From contig QCMS01000006.1 in assembly GCA_003213555.1 (NCBI GenBank), forward strand, positions 1-61,678: DNA of 61,678 nt, in the 5' to 3' direction. The position numbers and the translations under genes were made by a program. Shown piece after piece: positions 60,845 through 61,678 of the stretch. Position 1 is the first letter of the stretch, and each line of letters opens with the position of its first letter. The DNA comes from Pelagibacteraceae bacterium AG-422-I02. Lineage in GTDB: Bacteria > Pseudomonadota > Alphaproteobacteria > Pelagibacterales > Pelagibacteraceae. A model generated the notes under the pieces. It was not told the origin of the DNA, did not search any database, and was given only the letters and a program-made list of their open reading frames with translations.

Positions 60845-61345
60845 TTATTTTTTATCTTTAGGTTCTTCCTTTTTAGGCTCTTCCTTTTTTGCTTCTGCTT
60901 TAGGCTGTTCCTTTTTAGGTTCCTCTTTTTTAGGTTCTTCCTTCTTAGCCTCTGCTTTAGGTTGTTCCTTTTTAGCTTCTGCTTTAGGATCTTCTTTTTT
61001 ACCTTCCTCTTTAGGTGCTTCTTTACTTTCTTCAGCACTTTTCTTTCTATCCTTTTTAGGAATAGCTTTTTGAGGATTATTTCCCGGTTTCGGCATTGGC
61101 ATTATTTGGAGTTCACCCAAAAGTCTAGAAACTCTAAGAGTTGGTTGAGCACCTTTGCTCATCCAATATTTTACTCTTTCAGCTTCTATCTTTATTCTTT
61201 CCTTTTTATCTTTTGGAAGTAATGGATTGTAAGAACCAATTTTTTCAATAAATTTACCGTCTCGTGGATATCTTCCATCAGCGATAACTATTTTATATAT
61301 TGGTCTTTTCCTTACTCCTCCCATTGATAATCTTATTCTTAACAT
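60845..61345 (-). CDS. rpsP: 30S ribosomal protein S16 with repetitive Lys/Glu/Pro tail
   Basis: Residues 1-85 are a normal bS16 (RIRLSMGGVRKRPIYKIVIA, GSYNPLLP, RVKYWMSKGAQPT). From about residue 100 to 166 a low-complexity tail repeats units such as KKEEPKKEQPKAEA. A typical bS16 is 80-100 residues, so about 65 are extra. It sits between ffh and trmD, the standard position. Confidence 0.94.
   Translation of the reverse strand: MLRIRLSMGGVRKRPIYKIVIADGRYPRDGKFIEKIGSYNPLLPKDKKERIKIEAERVKYWMSKGAQPTLRVSRLLGELQIMPMPKPGNNPQKAIPKKDRKKSAEESKEAPKEEGKKEDPKAEAKKEQPKAEAKKEEPKKEEPKKEQPKAEAKKEEPKKEEPKDKK
60848..60994 (-). repeat. tandem repeats coding the S16 tail
   Basis: This segment repeats imperfect 15-24 base units built around AAAAAGGAAGAGCCTAAA-like words, read on the minus strand as KKEEPK or KAEAKKEQP. 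It is coding low complexity, not a CRISPR: no constant spacer length, and the units stay in frame. Confidence 0.7.
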
Positions 61346-61355
61346 GTTTTACCTT

Positions 61356-61678
61356 TCATTTTAGTTTATTGAGCATTTCATCCGGGATCATTCCAGATGG
61401 AATTTTTTTTCCTTGTGACATCTTTTTCATCATATCTGACATCATTTTAAATTGTTTAAGTAACTTATTTATTTTGGAAACATCTACTCCAGCGCCTTGG
61501 GAAATTCTTTTTCTTCTAGAACCGCTAATGATTTTTGGATTTTCTTTTTCATTTTTTGTCATAGATAAAATAATAGCCTCATTTTCAATAAGCATTCTTT
61601 CATCTATATTAGCTTGATCCATTTTAGCTTTCATTTTATTTACACCAGGTAACATTGACATAACTCCTTCCATGCCTC
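61356..61678 (-). CDS. ffh: signal recognition particle protein Ffh, C-terminal part (5' end outside window)
   Basis: The last 107 or so codons of Ffh, open to the right edge. This is the M domain: SGSRRKRISQGAGVDVSKIN binds 4.5S RNA, and the Met-rich FKMMSDMMKKMSQGKKIPSGM recognises signal peptides. The GTPase domain lies outside the window. It precedes rpsP by 10 bases, the usual ffh-rpsP pairing. Confidence 0.96.
   Translation of the reverse strand, partial: GMEGVMSMLPGVNKMKAKMDQANIDERMLIENEAIILSMTKNEKENPKIISGSRRKRISQGAGVDVSKINKLLKQFKMMSDMMKKMSQGKKIPSGMIPDEMLNKLK

Noticed and set aside
60848-60994. Repeats that could suggest a CRISPR array
   Set aside because: Unit length varies, units stay in the rpsP reading frame, and there are no unique spacers or cas genes.
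60819-61073. Plus-strand ORF of 84 residues rich in Ser, Phe and Leu repeats
   Set aside because: It is the mirror image of the repetitive Lys/Glu/Pro coding tail of rpsP; no ribosome site and no plausible domain.

Overview
The window looks like a chromosomal piece of a SAR11-type alphaproteobacterium (Pelagibacterales, Candidatus Pelagibacter or a close relative). The sequence is strongly A+T-rich, most genes overlap or are a few bases apart, and the order of many blocks is alphaproteobacterial: ffh-rpsP-trmD-rplS-leuCDB-asd, sdhCDAB, sucCDAB-lpd, atpHAGDC, hisC-tyrA opposite metX-metW, and rplU-rpmA-obgE-proBA-nadD-rsfS-ctpA-rppH. A textbook SAM-II riboswitch stands before metX. I see no insertion sequence, prophage, CRISPR array or integrase. 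The species call is inference from gene content and style; no database was used.

Region 1-6.3 kb: the tail of an FG-GAP/ASPIC-UnbV protein; a Cys-rich exported protein of unknown function; a roughly 340-base gap holding two candidate micro-genes (49 aa zinc-ribbon-like and 18 aa hydrophobic); then, on the minus strand, an aminotransferase followed by a TAXI-type TRAP transporter (binding protein, hairpin, fused permease). Region 6.3-10.4 kb: a plus-strand operon of SUV3-like RNA helicase, TerB-like protein, 7Fe ferredoxin and CarD regulator, closed by a strong two-way terminator, beyond which lies a 22-residue gene encoding an almost pure Lys/Arg peptide. Region 10.4-14.5 kb (minus): duplicated winged-helix regulator, bile-acid/sodium symporter family protein, tRNA-Leu(CAA), and an acyl-CoA synthetase starting 4 bases after the tRNA CCA.

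Region 14.4-26.2 kb: DedA protein, DsbB and Coq7 on plus; HNH nuclease and esterase on minus; a HIG1-domain membrane protein; a TlpA-like thioredoxin; argH, an LptM-like lipoprotein, lysA and plsC; tyrA and hisC on minus; the SAM-II-controlled metX-metW pair; and gloB. Region 26.2-32.8 kb: a plus-strand run from rplU to rppH. Region 32.7-61.7 kb: almost wholly minus strand. Transcription runs from ffh at the right edge through ribosomal/tRNA genes, leucine synthesis, asd, succinate dehydrogenase, mmsA and mdh, then the 2-oxoglutarate dehydrogenase and succinyl-CoA synthetase genes, priA and five ATP synthase genes. Together these cover a large part of the oxidative TCA cycle plus the F1 sector.

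The only break in that block is a methyltransferase (plus strand) beside a large membrane glycosyltransferase-like gene, wedged between mdh and sucC. Other points of interest are the riboswitch followed by a terminator hairpin containing an in-frame ATG, many 1-base TAATG stop/start overlaps, convergent genes meeting at stop codons with no terminator, divergent genes sharing a CATG start, the absence of rimM from its usual place, and charged low-complexity tails on three ribosomal proteins.
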